A stretch of DNA of 64,000 nucleotides from assembly GCA_028829895.1 (NCBI GenBank), contig CM054181.1, positions 114,195,360-114,259,359 of the forward strand. The letters are read 5' to 3'. Source of the DNA: Sinotaia quadrata (taxonomy: Eukaryota; Mollusca; Gastropoda; Architaenioglossa; Viviparidae). A program made the position numbers and the translations under genes. The notes beneath the pieces were generated by a model. The model saw only the letters and a program-made list of their open reading frames with translations, was not told the DNA's origin and did not search any database. Positions 1 to 13,317 of this stretch are shown piece after piece; position 1 is the stretch's first letter, and each line of letters starts with the position of its first letter.

Positions 1-16
1 TTCCTTCTCTCTACAG

Positions 17-187
17 AAGAGGGATTACAAGTATACAAACAGAGATCTCGATGCAGTTTACAAGGAGATTCATACACTGGAATCTTTATCATTCCTTTTC
101 TACTGCTCTGGACAAATAGTTGGCTCCTACGTCATCAGTGCCCACCTAGTCAAACACCCGTTTGCGTTAGTCGAATGTGCTAAGTAG
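17..187 (+). CDS. Terminal coding exon of an unrecognised gene (partial)
   Basis: Bases 1-16 form a strong splice acceptor: a pyrimidine run ending in CAG. From base 17 one frame stays open for 56 codons and ends at TAG (185-187). The peptide begins [18 protein letters not shown] and continues through a hydrophobic stretch ([18 protein letters not shown]) to the C-terminus FALVECAK. One other frame was checked and stops well before the end. The mixed charged and hydrophobic composition looks coding, unlike the AT-rich DNA around it. Family: not recognised; the middle could be one membrane-spanning segment. All upstream exons lie outside the window. Phase 0 at the acceptor is an assumption. 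The call rests on splice signal, open frame and composition only. Confidence 0.5.
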   Translation, partial: KRDYKYTNRDLDAVYKEIHTLESLSFLFYCSGQIVGSYVISAHLVKHPFALVECAK

Positions 188-799
188 GTTGATAATCTGT
201 CTGAATGACAAATTGCTTGCTATATAGGTAGGCTTAGAGAATTTCTTGACAACCCAGACAATTCTGAGACATTCTTTCTCTGAAGTTGAATAATTTTGTT
301 CAGCCACATTTAATGTGCAGCTGGAGTAAGCCAGTGGTTATAGAATATCGCCATGCTTTTGCATCAGTATGGCACCTAGCCCTGCATTACTGGCATCAGT
401 TCAGAATACAGATGCTTTATCAAAACTGGCAAGTGAAGCACAGGAGCTCATGACAAACAGTTTAAATAAATTTAACAATAAAGCACATCATGGAGAATCG
501 CCCAGAACTTTGCATGCACTATCAAAGCACATCATGCAGAATGTTCTAGAATCTTCATGTTTGCTACTCAAGCACACAAATTGAATTGTTCAAGAAACTT
601 TCATAACTTCTCAAGACCAAAGTCACACCTCAATTTTTGCTGTATTGGCTCTCAAATAGAATTCACATGAATCATAGCAACACACACATACCAATGTGGT
701 CTGGTAGAGTACAGCAGTCACTGTAGACTGTAGTCTGAAGCAGGTACAGGACTATGAAATAAAAAGTAAAAAGGTGCACTCCTCTCTTTATAAGTCAAA
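188..799 (+). other. Probable 3'UTR and intergenic tail of the left-edge gene
   Basis: This follows the stop codon of the left-edge exon. Candidate polyadenylation signals AATAAA are at 465-470, 477-482 and 758-763. A 71-codon frame at 369-584 lies here, but it overlaps the first two signals and resembles nothing recognised, so it is treated as untranslated. Confidence 0.35.
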
Positions 800-1410
800 T
801 TAAGGCAGCACTAAGTTTCAGGCATATTTCATCTCTAAACTCCTTTCTCCCTTACACATATTCTCAACTTACAAATCCTGCAACAATATTCATTACCCCA
901 TTACACATGCAGCATAAGAAATATAGCATTGATCAAATACACAAGTGCAATGTACAATGTAATCAAATTAGTGAACTGATAAAGAATGGTTCAATTACAT
1001 AAATCATTTTCTAATTCAAATCATAGATCAATAGCAAAAACATGTACAAAATATTTCTAAGTCCATTTTTTTCTTTATCAGTCAGTTAACTTACCATAAG
1101 CTTACAATCACCTTTAGAACAGATTCGGAAGTGATTAGAATATAGGATTTTTCCAACAAAATAACTTTCAGTCCATCCCTATCGGATGAAGTTGTTATGA
1201 GCAAGTGTGAGACTATTATTCAGAAAAAATATTCATCCGCTTGGAACTGGTTTGGATTGCATCAGCAAGTTCTATCATACTCTCCACCAAAGTTGTTTAC
1301 TCCACCTTTGGCACTTATATCATCATAATAAGTTTCCAAGGTCGAGTCACTTTGACATTTAACAATTTATATAACAATTAAGTTTAGATATCGGGATAGG
1401 CAAATTAACT
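800..1410 (-). repeat. Dispersed repeat family A, copy 1 (left half only)
   Basis: Read on the minus strand from 1410, this matches the start of the copy at 30041: the conserved AATTTGCC start, the AATTGTTATATAAATTG block, 'gtgac(c/t)(t/c)gaccttgg', 'aaccagtt(c/t)caa(g/c)(c/t)ggatga', and on to a block near 800-900 matching 30590-30690. The right half of the family is absent. Confidence 0.6.
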
Positions 1411-3662
1411 CCACTACAGCTAGTAATGCAAGAACTAAACATGCTAGCAATGCAAGAATGTGAAATGCTACCAAAACAAAATCGTGACATGCTAATTTTC
1501 CGAATGTATAAGGTTGGATGATCCAGTTTACATTGATAAAGACTGTCTGCCAGAAGATCTATATAGTTCAAATAATATTTCGCCACACATTCTATGTTAG
1601 TCACATTTTTTTAAGATTATTGCCAGCTTGTTCGTTTTTTCAAAAGAAAGAAGTAGTTCAAAGACAAGCAAAATTTATGGGAATAATACAATAGAGTGCT
1701 GCACAGCCAATCACAGAGTTCGTGCACGATACTTAAGGCGTCTCCCAGTGCCGTCTGTTAGCAGTCCCAGCGTCAGCCACTGAAAATTTATTGTCTCCAT
1801 TTCAAGGGGTCACTCGGTAGAGGGTCTTTTAATAGAGAGCGTAATTGGGCATGCTAAATATAGCCCACGCTAGCAAGATAACACAAGTCTCCAAAAGGCC
1901 GACGCTGAACAAAACATCAGAAACTTCCGGCTGTTGTGTTTGTTAACTGAACTATGCTTATTTAGTTTGTTCACCTTCACTAAAGGTGAAGTACTGGTTT
2001 CTGATTGCTTCATCCCAATAAAAATATCAAGTCACAGACTGAAAAGAAATAAATACAAGATTTCAGCAATTCCAGCAGAACAAATTGGTCGAAACTGCCG
2101 GGAAATATGTACCAAGAATTCACAGGCATCATTACAAGAGAATAACAAGCACTAAATACTAAGGATGCCAAGTCCTTCAGGTAGAGACCACCAACTGTTC
2201 ATGAAACCTCATCCAGATGGCTTGACGATCTAAAATTCTAAGTGAAAAACATAAAGACACAGCTGAGTAGATCAGTATCAAAATCAGAGAAGCAGATATA
2301 AAAAAAAATAGATGGCAAACTAAATAGTCCTAAGTCCTGACCACAGGCAAATACTCTGGTTGAAACATCTGACATCCCTAAAAAGAAACCCTGGTGAAAA
2401 AGTGCAAAATATGCTGGACACAGGCTGATTAGTAATATTTTTAAAAAGCAAGTCTGATTATGAAGGGCATTGCACCAAAGAGTCACTGCCCAATCGAGAG
2501 TTGCAATCAGCAATTATAGCAAACAAGTTATCTTGGAGCAAATCAACTGTTTACCAGTGAACGAAAGGGGTTTAAAACTTGGTAGCGAAGGAATGAATGC
2601 AAGCCCAACCTGCAATTGATGAAACTGTTGCTAGTGAGAACAAGATGCAGAGAACAAATCTAACAATCGTGTAGTAAGACTCAAATGACATGGCAGTTAC
2701 ACATTTATGAACATAGGAGACAATGAAAATGTCAAAGGACACAGCAGTAGTACAAAATCTTATCCTAATATGATAACGGTGACAAACTGTAAAACTACCC
2801 TCACATACAATGCAAAAGAAATTTGCTGACATACCTATAAAATGCACTATCACAACTACTTTCTGTCTTTTCATAAATCCTCTCATTTGTCATCAAACAA
2901 ACAACAACAAAGGATTAGATACAAAATTAAATCGGGCAGTTATCTCGCCATTTACTCTGCACAGATAACCTCAAGCTGTTCAATAAAAATGAAAATCACA
3001 TCAATCATCTTATCAGTTTACCAGTAGTTTCAGGAATTTCACTGAGAATATTCAAATGAAATCTGGATTTGAAAAAGATGAAAGACCTATTATCTAGAAA
3101 AGAAAGAATAAATATACAGAGGATCTACAATATGACATTGGAAAAATTAACAAAGAAAGTTTACAATCATATATAGGCCGAAGTAAAGATCAAGGTTGAA
3201 AGAAAATATTAACTTATAGAACTAGACAATAAATATGATCAATGAACGAGACACGAAAAAAAGAAAAACGTCTTCACAATGTATAAGAGCAGATGAGCTG
3301 ATGCAGACAGTTTCTGTGAATTTCGGGAAATGGGAGACAGGAAACTCAGAAAAATCAAGGGACGTTACTGAAGGAGCGATCATAGTCTTGCCGGAAGTAT
3401 CTGGTAATACAGCAAAGAGCGTCTGATAGGAATCAATAATACTCGGTGGATTATAACAACTTCCAAAACAAAGAAAGAAAAATGGGGGAGGACAACGAAA
3501 CAAGCATTAGCGAAACACTGGAATCAGAAACCCCACCATGACCAATACGCGTGATAAGCCAATGAAATATCAACCAGATAATCAACAGGCCGAGAACGAC
3601 GAGATTAAAAGTCGAAAAAGAGACCATTCGTCACTGATGCACAAGACAAAGCACTCTATAAA
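1411..3662. other. Intergenic, no gene seen
   Basis: AT-rich sequence with only short frames on both strands. None has paired splice signals or recognisable domains. Confidence 0.5.
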
Positions 3663-3761
3663 AGAATCTCACGAGGCAAAAATCAAAATCTCGAAGGACT
3701 CCAAATGCCGTACTTGCCTTTGGAGTCCTTCGAGATTTTGATTTTTGCCTCGTGAGATTCT
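3663..3761. repeat. Perfect inverted repeat (43-bp arms, 13-bp loop)
   Basis: The left arm 3663-3705 and right arm 3719-3761 are exact reverse complements, separated by 13 bases. A transcript of either strand would fold into an uninterrupted 43-bp hairpin. The lack of any mismatch implies a recent origin or gene-conversion-like maintenance. It does not look like a typical microRNA precursor, which usually has bulges. Confidence 0.9.
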
Positions 3762-3830
3762 GCATTCTGACTTGCGTAGCCGAAACAACGGAGCAATTCA
3801 TGGCTGTGTCTGGAGCAGAATATATCAGAA

Positions 3831-3963
3831 GACACAAGGAAGTGGTAAAAGTCTTACTCAAAAGACTCAAGGAAGTGGTAAAAGTCTTACTCAAAAGACA
3901 CAAGGAAGTGGTAAAAGTCTTACTCAAAAGACACAAGGAAGTCGTAAAAGTTCTACTCAAAAA
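3831..3963. repeat. 33-bp tandem array, 4 copies
   Basis: Four near-identical 33-bp units (unit core 'aaggaagtggtaaaagtctt'). The period is a multiple of three, so repetitive frames are open on both strands; these are not taken as genes. The array begins 70 bp after the 43-bp hairpin. Confidence 0.9.
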
Positions 3964-6448
3964 TCGGTGTGATAACTACAGAATCACAACGCCATACAAA
4001 GAATTAACCCATTACACGCAAGAAATCAGAAGTCGAAATACTGTGAAACTAAAAACAAATCGCCTTATTCCACCCATCACCACCGCCCACCCCACCCCTC
4101 CCCGCACGAAGTTCTGAACATTTCAGTTGTCAGCAAGTCTAACTGAACAGAAACAGCCATCGATTGCTGCTGTACCAAATGCTGGAGAGGGGGGGGGGCG
4201 GAGTGAGAATTACCCGATCACCTGCGAGACGACTACTGGGATATGAGATCTGAGCCGGAATGTTTTCTGAATAAATTACCAGCAAATCACAGATCTGCCT
4301 CATTGTTAAAAGAGCACTATTAGAACTACTTGAGATTTATATTTCAGTGTTAAAGTTTAGACAAATAAACTTTATTAGAACTACATGAGATTTACACTTC
4401 AGGGTTTCATTTTCGTTGCAATTACTTTAGATGTAAGTTTCAGTTACAGTTTGAACAATATAATAATGCTGTCTTAGTACCTACTTGAGATTTAAGTTAA
4501 ATCTTACTGCAGTGTATGCTGAATACAAACTGAAAAATGTGAGTGATGAATATAAAGATGAATATCAGAAAAATGAAAGATGAATGGATGATGGCGACGT
4601 CTTTATTTATTTAAATATTTAATGCAAAGACGGCTACAATTTTTTGTCGTATTTTCTCTTTGAAATAAGTGTTGTTATTGGTTTTCTTAAATATGTTTAA
4701 TTAGATTGAATAAAATACCTGTGAAGTTTTTCGCGTAATCATTTGAAAGCTCTTTAATCTTTTATAAGATTGAGTGCTTTTTAAAAAATATTATTAAGTC
4801 CTGTTTTTTCAGGGGACGTCACTTCAGCGGTGAATTACAGCACCTAGTGCATCATAATTTTCTAAATTATTATTTCTATTTAACACGGGGGTGGATGGTA
4901 GACTTTTAACTGTACGTGTTGCATGAATACGTACAAAAAGATGTAGGTTAAAAGGAAACACAGGCAAATGTCAAAGGAAATAGAGAAAGCGCAAGACAGG
5001 AAGTGGTAGACAGAGAAAAAAATGCATGTGGGGGAGAGAGAGAGACGAAGTGAAATGCATTTGCGAGAGTTCTAACTGCAGTCAGCTGTAAGCCCAAACT
5101 AAAATAAAATACGCTTTCGGGGATCGGGGAATGTGACGGCCACTAAGCAGCGACAACGACAATGAGTCGGCGACATAATCAACACAGAGGCTTCTATTGT
5201 CACTATGGAGGGCTCAAATGGGACTCAAGTTTGAATCTGAAATTCGAAAGCCAGAGGCTTTCCACAGGAGGTTAATTCGCTCCAAATGTTTTATCTAAAT
5301 CGTACGGTAGGATTTTAAAAAAATATCCTTGCTCTGTAACAGGATGTCGACCACTGTCTTAGCATACAGCGATAACTATTATACTGTGTCAGGGTGAAGT
5401 CGAAGGTTTTGTGCGATTTACAGGATGTACACGATGCCAAATTGAATAATGCGCGGACAAGCTAGCAAACGTATGCACACAAAACTGCCGTAGGCATATC
5501 GTTTGGTTGTTAGCAGCGGCAAAGCCATCCCAGTAATGTATAGAAATTAGCTGACACGTGACTGACACGTGACAACCTTAGGCCAACCGGGAAGACTTGA
5601 AAACAATAGCGGCAATGTCAATTTGACACGAATTATGTGTATGTACGTCGCCCGTTGTACAGTACCTAAGTTTAGTACATATGAACTAATGCTTATGCCT
5701 CTATTAAGGGTGTAGCCAGACTGATTGATAACCGTTACTAGCAATCAGCTTGTGTGTGTGTGAGAGAGAGAGAGAGAGAGTTATTTCTTGTCTTTTTTTT
5801 TTTCTTTTTCGGCCCTGCTGACACGTAGCCTACACGAATATACAAGCCAGCGTCACTAAGGCAGTGCCTTTACACGCGGTAAGACACGTCGCTATCTGTA
5901 GGCCTAAGTTACTGGTTCGAAATATTGATGTTTAGGACTGAAATAGCCGATTAGATTTTAATGTAAAACTGATTTACTAAACAAACAGAAATTCACCTTA
6001 GTTTGATGCAGTCAAGTACATTGTTGGGACGTGAGAGAGAGCCTCGGCTACGCCTAGTGACGTGTAGCCTAACTGTTGCTTTCAGAGCTTTGATTCAAAC
6101 AAGGTTATTCCGACCTTTAGGCGTTTCAAACCTTAATTTTGGTGAACGTCAAAACTATCATTGCAATCAGTCTTTGGTCTAGAGACACATTACCGCTTCT
6201 ATTTTCTAGCAGATCACCGTATCGGGTATGACAAACAACACTTTATTTCCAACATGTATATCGTAGTTCTCTGTCGAAAATTTTTTAAATGTGCCTGATC
6301 GATATCGATGATCATGAACATAAATGGGTGGATGAGACAGTTCCAGGTCTTTGCCCAGACATTAATACACAATGGCGTCAACAGTCTAAATTTTCAAGGA
6401 CACGTATCTGCAATGTGTAACCCAAGTGCGAGTGGACCTCTCTAACAT
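3964..6448. other. Intergenic, no gene seen
   Basis: Unique-looking sequence with small low-complexity patches: a G-run near 4190, GA repeats near 5035 and 5765, and T-rich sequence near 5795. There are no credible coding frames. Confidence 0.5.
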
Positions 6449-6566
6449 GATCTACGTCAGAAGATTGAACAAGCAATTCCGTCTTTCAAACTAGCACACT
6501 GGAATCGTGATCTACGTCAGAAGATTAAACAGGCAATTCCGTCTTTCAAACTAGCACACAGGAGTC
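6449..6566. repeat. 60-bp direct duplication, 2 copies
   Basis: A 60-bp unit starting 'gatctacgtcagaagatt' occurs at 6449 and again at 6509, with few differences. Confidence 0.85.
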
Positions 6567-6810
6567 AGGATCCACTCGACATTTTCAAAAACATTTTCCC
6601 CCCACACTAATGACAACCCTACTCACACATATATACACACACCCTATTCCACCCACCCACCCAAGCACAGCACATACCGTCCCGGACATAATATGACAAG
6701 CGAGTTCTCCAGTCTGTTCAAACTTTCATTTTGAATTCAGATCTAGGATTGACTAAGACACATTCGCGCCTTTGTTCTGGTCAGTCCTTGATCTGCTCCA
6801 AAAGAATTCT

Positions 6811-6934
6811 AACTCGCATATACAAACACACTGATTCTTACAACTGCACAAACAAACACACACACAAAACACACACTCCATGATTGACTGAAACATTACT
6901 AACTCGCATATACAAACACACTGGTTCTTACAAG
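6811..6934. repeat. Short direct repeat, 90 bp apart
   Basis: 'aactcgcatatacaaacaca' plus its flank occurs at 6811 and 6901. The spacer is CA-rich. Confidence 0.7.
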
Positions 6935-7031
6935 TACTGCGCGCACACACCCACACGTCACTTCAATTGCTTTAAAAAATTAAATAATTATAATATTGTT
7001 GTTTAGTGACTTTAACGTGGCACTACGCATT

Positions 7032-7289
7032 AGTTCTAGATCTACTCCAACAGCTGCTCAGTAGTGTTATAATCAGTTCTAGATCTGCTCCAACAGCTGC
7101 TCAGTAGTGTTATAATCAGTTCTAGATCTGCTCCAACAGCTGCTCAGTAGTGTTATAATCAGTTCTAGATCTGCTCCAACAGCTGCTCAGTAGTGTTATA
7201 ATCAGTTCTAGATCTGCTCCAACAGCTGCTCAGTAGTGTTATAATCAGTTCTAGATCTACTTCAACAGCTGCTCAGTAGTGTTATAATC
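7032..7289. repeat. 43-bp minisatellite, 6 copies
   Basis: Exactly 258 bp, or 6 x 43. The unit begins 'agttctagatctgctccaac' and includes the palindrome-like 'cagctgctc'. Copies differ by one or two bases. There are no unique spacers, so this is not CRISPR-like. Confidence 0.95.
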
Positions 7290-7932
7290 AGTTGGTAATA
7301 ACATGACAATTATTTTTTTAAATTTTTATATACATATATCTTTAGTCAAACCATGATCCCCAACTTTCCCCCAATTCCCCTACTGACCTAACTTTATCTT
7401 TATCAGTGTGTGTGGCCCACTTATTTTCTTATGTAAAGTGTACATTATCGTAAGATAAGGGTCATCCCAACCCTTAATCGACACGTTACCAAACAAGTGT
7501 ACTTTACCTCGACGGTAAGCAGCTCCACAACCCTAGAAGTCCTTAGAATTCCCCACCCATGGGATATATTGCGTTCTGTTTCTCGTCCCCTCTTTCTTTA
7601 TCTCCCCACCCCCTCCCAAGTAGCATTTTAATGTCCTCTTGTAAGTTGTTGATTTTGCAAACGGCCATTGTTTCCCTATTGGGCTAATTAACCAGATAAC
7701 CTTTTTGTTTCAGAATTTGAAAGTCTGTTTGACACAATGCAGATCTCTGACTATTCATAAATATTCCTGATTGTATCTATCCACATATTTTCCTTAAAAA
7801 TCGATTGTTGGGTTTATTGCATCTACTTTAATTTAAATTTTTTAAAAAATCTCTAACGTTTTAAGCAAAAACCAGAAGAAAATGCAGTTAGCGATGTTAG
7901 TTGAATAAGCTCATCCTATTCTGCCGAGCACT
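7290..7932. other. Intergenic, no gene seen
   Basis: AT-rich with a C-rich patch near 7360 and 7600. No coding frame is supported. Confidence 0.5.
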
Positions 7933-8284
7933 GCGTGTTACTGTTGTATTACAGTAGTTTGGTATATTTAGGCATGTTACTATTGTATTACAGTCGTTTG
8001 GTATATTTAAGCGTGTTACTATTGTATTACAGTCGTTTGGTATATTTAGGCATGTTACTATTGTATTACAGTCGTTTGGTATATTTAGGCGTGTTACTAT
8101 TGTATTACAGTCGTTTGGTATATTTAGGCGTGTTACTATTGTATTACAGTCGTTTGGTATATTTAGGCGTGTTACTATTGTATTACAGTCATTTGGTATA
8201 TTTAGGCGTGTTACTATTGTATTACAGTCGTTTGGTATATTTAGGCATGTTACTATTGTATTACAGTCGTTGCGTATATTTAGG
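7933..8284. repeat. 39-bp minisatellite, 8 full copies plus partial ends
   Basis: Units start at 7957 and recur every 39 bp to 8269. The unit begins 'gtttggtatatttaggcgtg'. Thirty-nine is a multiple of three, so 13-residue periodic frames are open on both strands (for example LLLYYSRLVYLGV). These are repeat artefacts. Confidence 0.95.
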
Positions 8285-11200
8285 GAAAAATCTGCAGCCA
8301 TCAACCTCACGTGGAAACTTTGCATGCAAATGAACGTAAAGTCACCTTTAAATATTTCGCTTTCATCGCGTTAACTATCGATTTTCTAATGCTATTATTG
8401 CCATCCCGATGAAAAGCTAGAGCACATCTCCCTTCAGTAATTCGTTTTCGGAAATACAGGCCTATTAAGGACTTATTTATTTAAAGCAGTGCGGTTATCC
8501 CATAGTATTACATCGTGATATTTCGTTTTCCTTATTTATAAGTCCACTGCCGTCTTATTTTATTAGAGACATTACGGTCAAACACAATCACTCAAGTTAT
8601 AATCAGTATTCATCCATGTAGAATTCGCTTTACACTCCTTTTGTTTCGTTTTTTAAGGGATATATTATGACTTATGTACTGAGACATTACGGCCGTCTGC
8701 TACAAATACAACGCGTCGCAGCATACTATCTTCCCTTTATACTGCATCTATAAATAGACTTATTGCGTTTTATTTATCTGGTTGAAACACAATATCCGGT
8801 ATTCTATAATCAGAGTCACCTCACCCATCGGGGTATAAACAACATCGCCTTGAAATCGACTTCGTTATTAGTGTTTTATTTATTTTTTATTCGGCATCGC
8901 AATTTACTGTGTTATAATTAAATTAATATATATTTAAGGAACCTTTCATAATGAAAAGACTTCGGCGTACGATAAGGTACGATAAAAGATTCTGCGTGTG
9001 ACTCTCGTAACCGAGACAGATAATTCTATGAAAATGCCTGGTAATGACAAAAGCAAGATTACTGCTGATAAATCTTCCGTTTACTTATTTGCCGCAGAGC
9101 CTATTCATATCTAGTCGTAAGCAAAAGTTTTAAGTAGCGTGTGCAATATTCCGACATCGAGTGTCAGTTCCAATGAACACTTATTCACATTAAAAAGCCG
9201 AGAAAAACAGCTTCTAAGGTGATGTTTTTCATGACCCTTGGCATACAACCTCAATCTCTTACGTCATCAGTATGTAAGGTTGCGGGTTTGGGGGTTTTTT
9301 TGTTTTATTTTTTTTGGGGGGGGGGTTCGGGTGAATGGAGGTGGGGAGACAGTAAACTGTAGACGGGCTGAGGTTATCAAACTGTCTAGTATGGGTTTAA
9401 ATCCTAGCTAATGTGCCATCCAACTGGCGGATTTTGCATCTTGTAACCGAACTAGATAGAAGAGGGAAAATATTATAACTAATTGCTCTTTTAATTTCTT
9501 AGCCCATTCCTTTCTTTACTACCGACTTTGGCTATTAGTATAATTACCATTTTAAAAAAAAATCTTACTGGTCTGTAACTATGTTAACGAGCAGATTCAT
9601 TTCAATATGACAACGATTTTACTTTGTACTTTTTGATTAATGACAAAATTAGCAACAACACACAAAAGCAAGATTGAAATCTTGAAAGACGTTTTCCTAT
9701 TTATAACAGAGTCGTGCCAACGCCATCAAATGAACATAAGACGTTTCAGCTTCGCGAATGAACATAAGACGTTTAAGCATCGTGTACATAAACAACAGCA
9801 GTCAGATAACAAAACAACGCACACACAAACTCACTCACACACATACACACGCACGCACAAACACACACACCTCTAGAAAAAATCCCTATATAGCTATATA
9901 GCGAACAGGAAAGACATTATCTCTTGTAATATTTCTTTGACTTAATTTTTTTTTAAATAGCAATGACTTTATCCTGCAAGCATGTCAGGTGAGACTATTT
10001 TTAGCCTTTATGAGGGCGTGTACTGTTAGGCCAATGCATCTTCTCTGCGTAAATAAGTCAGCAAGCATTTGATACATCGTAGCCATGTAAATACATTATA
10101 GCCTTGTAACTAATTAATTGTTTGGTAAAACAAGATAATTAAACACGTTATTGGATTTGAGAGTGGAGGGTTGGACGGTACTTTTCAAAAATTTGTTACT
10201 CTTTTTGCTTTTCAGTTTAAGAATGACGGTCGACTATTAATTATTGAAATGGCAAAAGAAGGAACTAGATCGGTATGTCACAGCTGGCGCCTTTTTTTTA
10301 ATGACGTCACAAGCAACGAACCTAAAACCAGGAAACAAAGGGTTACCCGTTGTGAATAGTTTGCCGCAGTTCAAAGAAATATCGGGATCTCGGGATCTTG
10401 TAAGGAAATTGAGATGCATTAACGTCACAAAAAGATATCTATTTATGTCGAAAGTCGCAGTGAGGACGACTATAAAGTCTGACATTAATATCGGCTGATT
10501 ATCGGCTACAGCCACTAGCTCTGTTTCAATTATAATTTGAGTTGACTGATATGAGTTTGAAAATTGTAAACTGACGCTAGCTAGGTCGATTGTTGTATTG
10601 CTAGATTTTGCACGCGCGCTCGCACACACAAAATCATTTAAAATTATTCTTTCTTTCTTTCTTGTTTCAACTTGTATATTTTGGTGACAACTTTAGTACA
10701 CTTTATTCGGGTAACTCATCAGTTTAAGCAACCCGGAACATAGGCTACATGTGTGTGCGTGGGTGTGTGTGGGTGTATTCAGCGAATGTGCTCATTTTTG
10801 AGTGGTGTGTAGGTCTATGTGTTTGTGTGTGTGTGTTCTTTTGCGTAGCTGTATAGTATAAGGGAGAGATATCTGGAGTATATATATTTTGTGAGAGGTG
10901 TTTGCGTGTGTGTGTGTGAGAGAGAGAGAAGAGAAAACAATATCACGTGCAGTAAATATTCAACAGTATGCCATCATATGAATAAAATATATGTGAGCCA
11001 GTTAGTGTGTGTGTACGCATTGCGCATTGTAAAATAAATGCGCGCGGCATGTGTGACTGAGCACTTGTTTTCGCATATATGTATGTTGCAGGGAATTTGA
11101 AAGAAACACAGTATTAGGTTATTTTTGCATTTGAGTGTGTTTGTGTGTGTGCCACTTACTCATAGCTTCAGTAGCCATGCAACGAAAAAGAAATATATAT

Positions 11201-11639
11201 ATTACAATTCAGATTCAGGTAAGAGAGATGGCGTCTTTCAATGAGCTAATTGTTGCGACTATCACATCTTGTCAGTGATTGAAGTACGCTTGCACTCCAT
11301 ATCTTTGATATTTTTCCTTATTACAGGGATGAAGAATACACAGGAATAAAGCAATTTAACGGTAATAAAATTTGAGGACCCTTATAGCATGTTGAGATAA
11401 TTATTTTGTAAAACTATTAGGAAAGCACTGGTTATATGCATTCTTTAGGATATGAACTCTGCAAAAACAAAAACACAATTTTATTATTACATTGGATTAT
11501 CGAGGAAAATCTGATTGCAAAAAAAAAAATGTGTGCATTTGCAAGTTTTATTAACGAACAAATATTTACAAATTCTATTTCCAGATAGAAAGGCTTTTAC
11601 TCAACCTGCTTCTCTATTATAAAGTATACATTTACAGGC
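8285..11639. other. Intergenic with low-complexity patches, no gene seen
   Basis: Contains T/G runs at 9292-9330, a CA-rich stretch at 9817-9872, and GT-rich stretches at 10748-10860, 10900-10930 and 11130-11152. Near 9370-9415 a short segment containing 'gggtttaaatcc' resembles the B box of a tRNA-derived SINE, but no full element could be delimited. The ORFs at 10171-10629 lack support. Confidence 0.45.
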
Positions 11640-12000
11640 TTTATATACATATAAAAGCCTATACCTACAGTATTAATATATAAATATTTATGCACACTAC
11701 TTACAAATAGTGTATTTTTATCCATAGCATTATTATTTGTGTATTTATACACTTTTCATATATAATAAACCTTTACCAACACTGTTAATATATAAATGTT
11801 TATGCACTCTACTTACTAATAGTGTAGCTTGTATCCATAGCATTATTGTGTGTGTATTTATACACTTTTCATATATAGTAAAGCCTTTACCCACAATATC
11901 AGTACGGATACACTCATGCACTTACTGACAAAGAGTAAAGCCTTAACCACAGTATTAATATGTACATATTTACACACTTCACTTACACAGTGTAAAGCAT
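11640..12000. repeat. Degenerate tandem array, about 110-bp period
   Basis: Diverged units share 'agcctttacc(c/a)aca' followed by 'tattaatat(a/g)ta', then 'atgcact...cttac', then '(a/c)agtgta'. Three to four copies are visible. Confidence 0.6.
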
Positions 12001-12016
12001 TTAGTTCACCTACATA

Positions 12017-12130
12017 ATTATATTAATATATCCTGCAATAATTATGTTAATATATCCTACAATAATTATACTAATATATCCTACAATAATTATATTAATA
12101 TATCCTACAATAATTATATTAATATATCCT
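12017..12130. repeat. 24-bp minisatellite, nearly 5 copies
   Basis: The unit 'aattatattaatatatccta' plus 'caat' repeats every 24 bp with single-base variants. It is very AT-rich. Confidence 0.9.
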
Positions 12131-12614
12131 GGTTCTCTCAACCAACGTCTATGCGCATATTTAATGTTCTTGATTTATTTTGTTGAGACTATTATTAAAC
12201 GTTTTGTAAATATTTTTAATTTTATTTTCTAATATATACTGTAAGAATCAGGATACTGTTAAAACATCATTGACATTTCCTGACTTGCAATGGCTCTTTC
12301 TTTTGTCTTTTTTTTTTTTTAAATAAAAAAAATCCTATCTGAACTCGTTTTAGATCAGGAAACTTGAAAGGGACACAACTCTGCTTCATATGTATGGTAC
12401 ATCTAGAATTCTAGTGATTTAATTACAAAGGTTCTTTTTCTATCCGATCAAGTATCCCTTTATCTGAACACACACATTCTTAAATAGACTGTTCACTCAG
12501 AATTACAAAATCAAGTTAATCAAGTGTCTAGAATAGATTACAAGAGCAGACGCTATTTTGTATAGTGAACCAAGTAGTATACTTTGTTCTTCTTTACTTT
12601 GACGTAACGCCAAA

Positions 12615-13190
12615 GATTTGCTGGATTACCAAGACTTTCAATCAAACACCAAAATACACCAAACACAGCGCGTCATCACTGGTCTCTATCCTCATAATAT
12701 GCTCAGTAGCACGTCTTCTCTGGACGTCTTCACGAACCGAAACACACCAAAAAGTATGTCTAATGGACTGCATAAGTATCTTTATATTAAACACCAAAAT
12801 ACACCAAGCAGCATAACTGATAGACTGCTTAATTATCCCTCTCAATTAAATACCGAATTACACCAAACAACATATCTGAGGGGTTGAATAATTGTCTTCA
12901 AACATCAACACACGTCAAATAACATGTCTGATGTATTGCAACTTTATCAATGAGACACGAAATGCAGCAAATAGATGCCTTTGGTGGAGTACATAATTGT
13001 CATTAAAAAATAATACAGAATTTCTCAAAACAGTGTGGTTATTTTGTGCTTCAGTGTCCTCATTCAAACATTCCGATACACAGAATAGTGTGGCTATACT
13101 AGACTTCACTGAGCTCAAACACCCGATACATAGAATAGTGTGGCTATACTAGACTTCACTGAGCTCAAACACCCATATGTATAGAATACA
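12615..13190. repeat. Degenerate tandem array, about 60-70-bp period
   Basis: Recurring words include 'caccaaaatacacca', 'tgatagactgc', 'cagaatagtgtggctatact' and 'agacttcactgagctcaaac'. The last two copies (around 13080-13175) are nearly identical; the others are strongly diverged. Confidence 0.6.
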
Positions 13191-13317
13191 ATGCTAGGCT
13201 TAATTGCCCCCAGTCAAACACAAATACACAAAATGTGTGGTTATGCTAGACTTCTTTGTCCTCAAACTCCCCAAAATGCAAAATAGTGTGATTATGCTCA
13301 GCTTCATTTTTCCCAGT

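Noticed and set aside
369..584. 71-codon ORF after the left-edge exon
   Set aside because: Lies in the presumed 3'UTR and overlaps two AATAAA signals; no recognisable domain.
7032..7289. CRISPR-like regular repeats (also at 46967-47221)
   Set aside because: Direct tandem units with no unique spacers, in a eukaryotic genome; no cas genes.
7897..8333. 142- and 132-codon ORFs on opposite strands
   Set aside because: Both are readings of the 39-bp array.
9370..9415. tRNA-like B box 'gggtttaaatcc'
   Set aside because: No A box or cloverleaf could be formed at tRNA spacing; at most a SINE fragment.
10215..10272. Mini-exon between 'ctttttgcttttcag' and a GTATGT donor
   Set aside because: Good splice-like signals, but no partner exons, no family, and the frames on either side do not connect.
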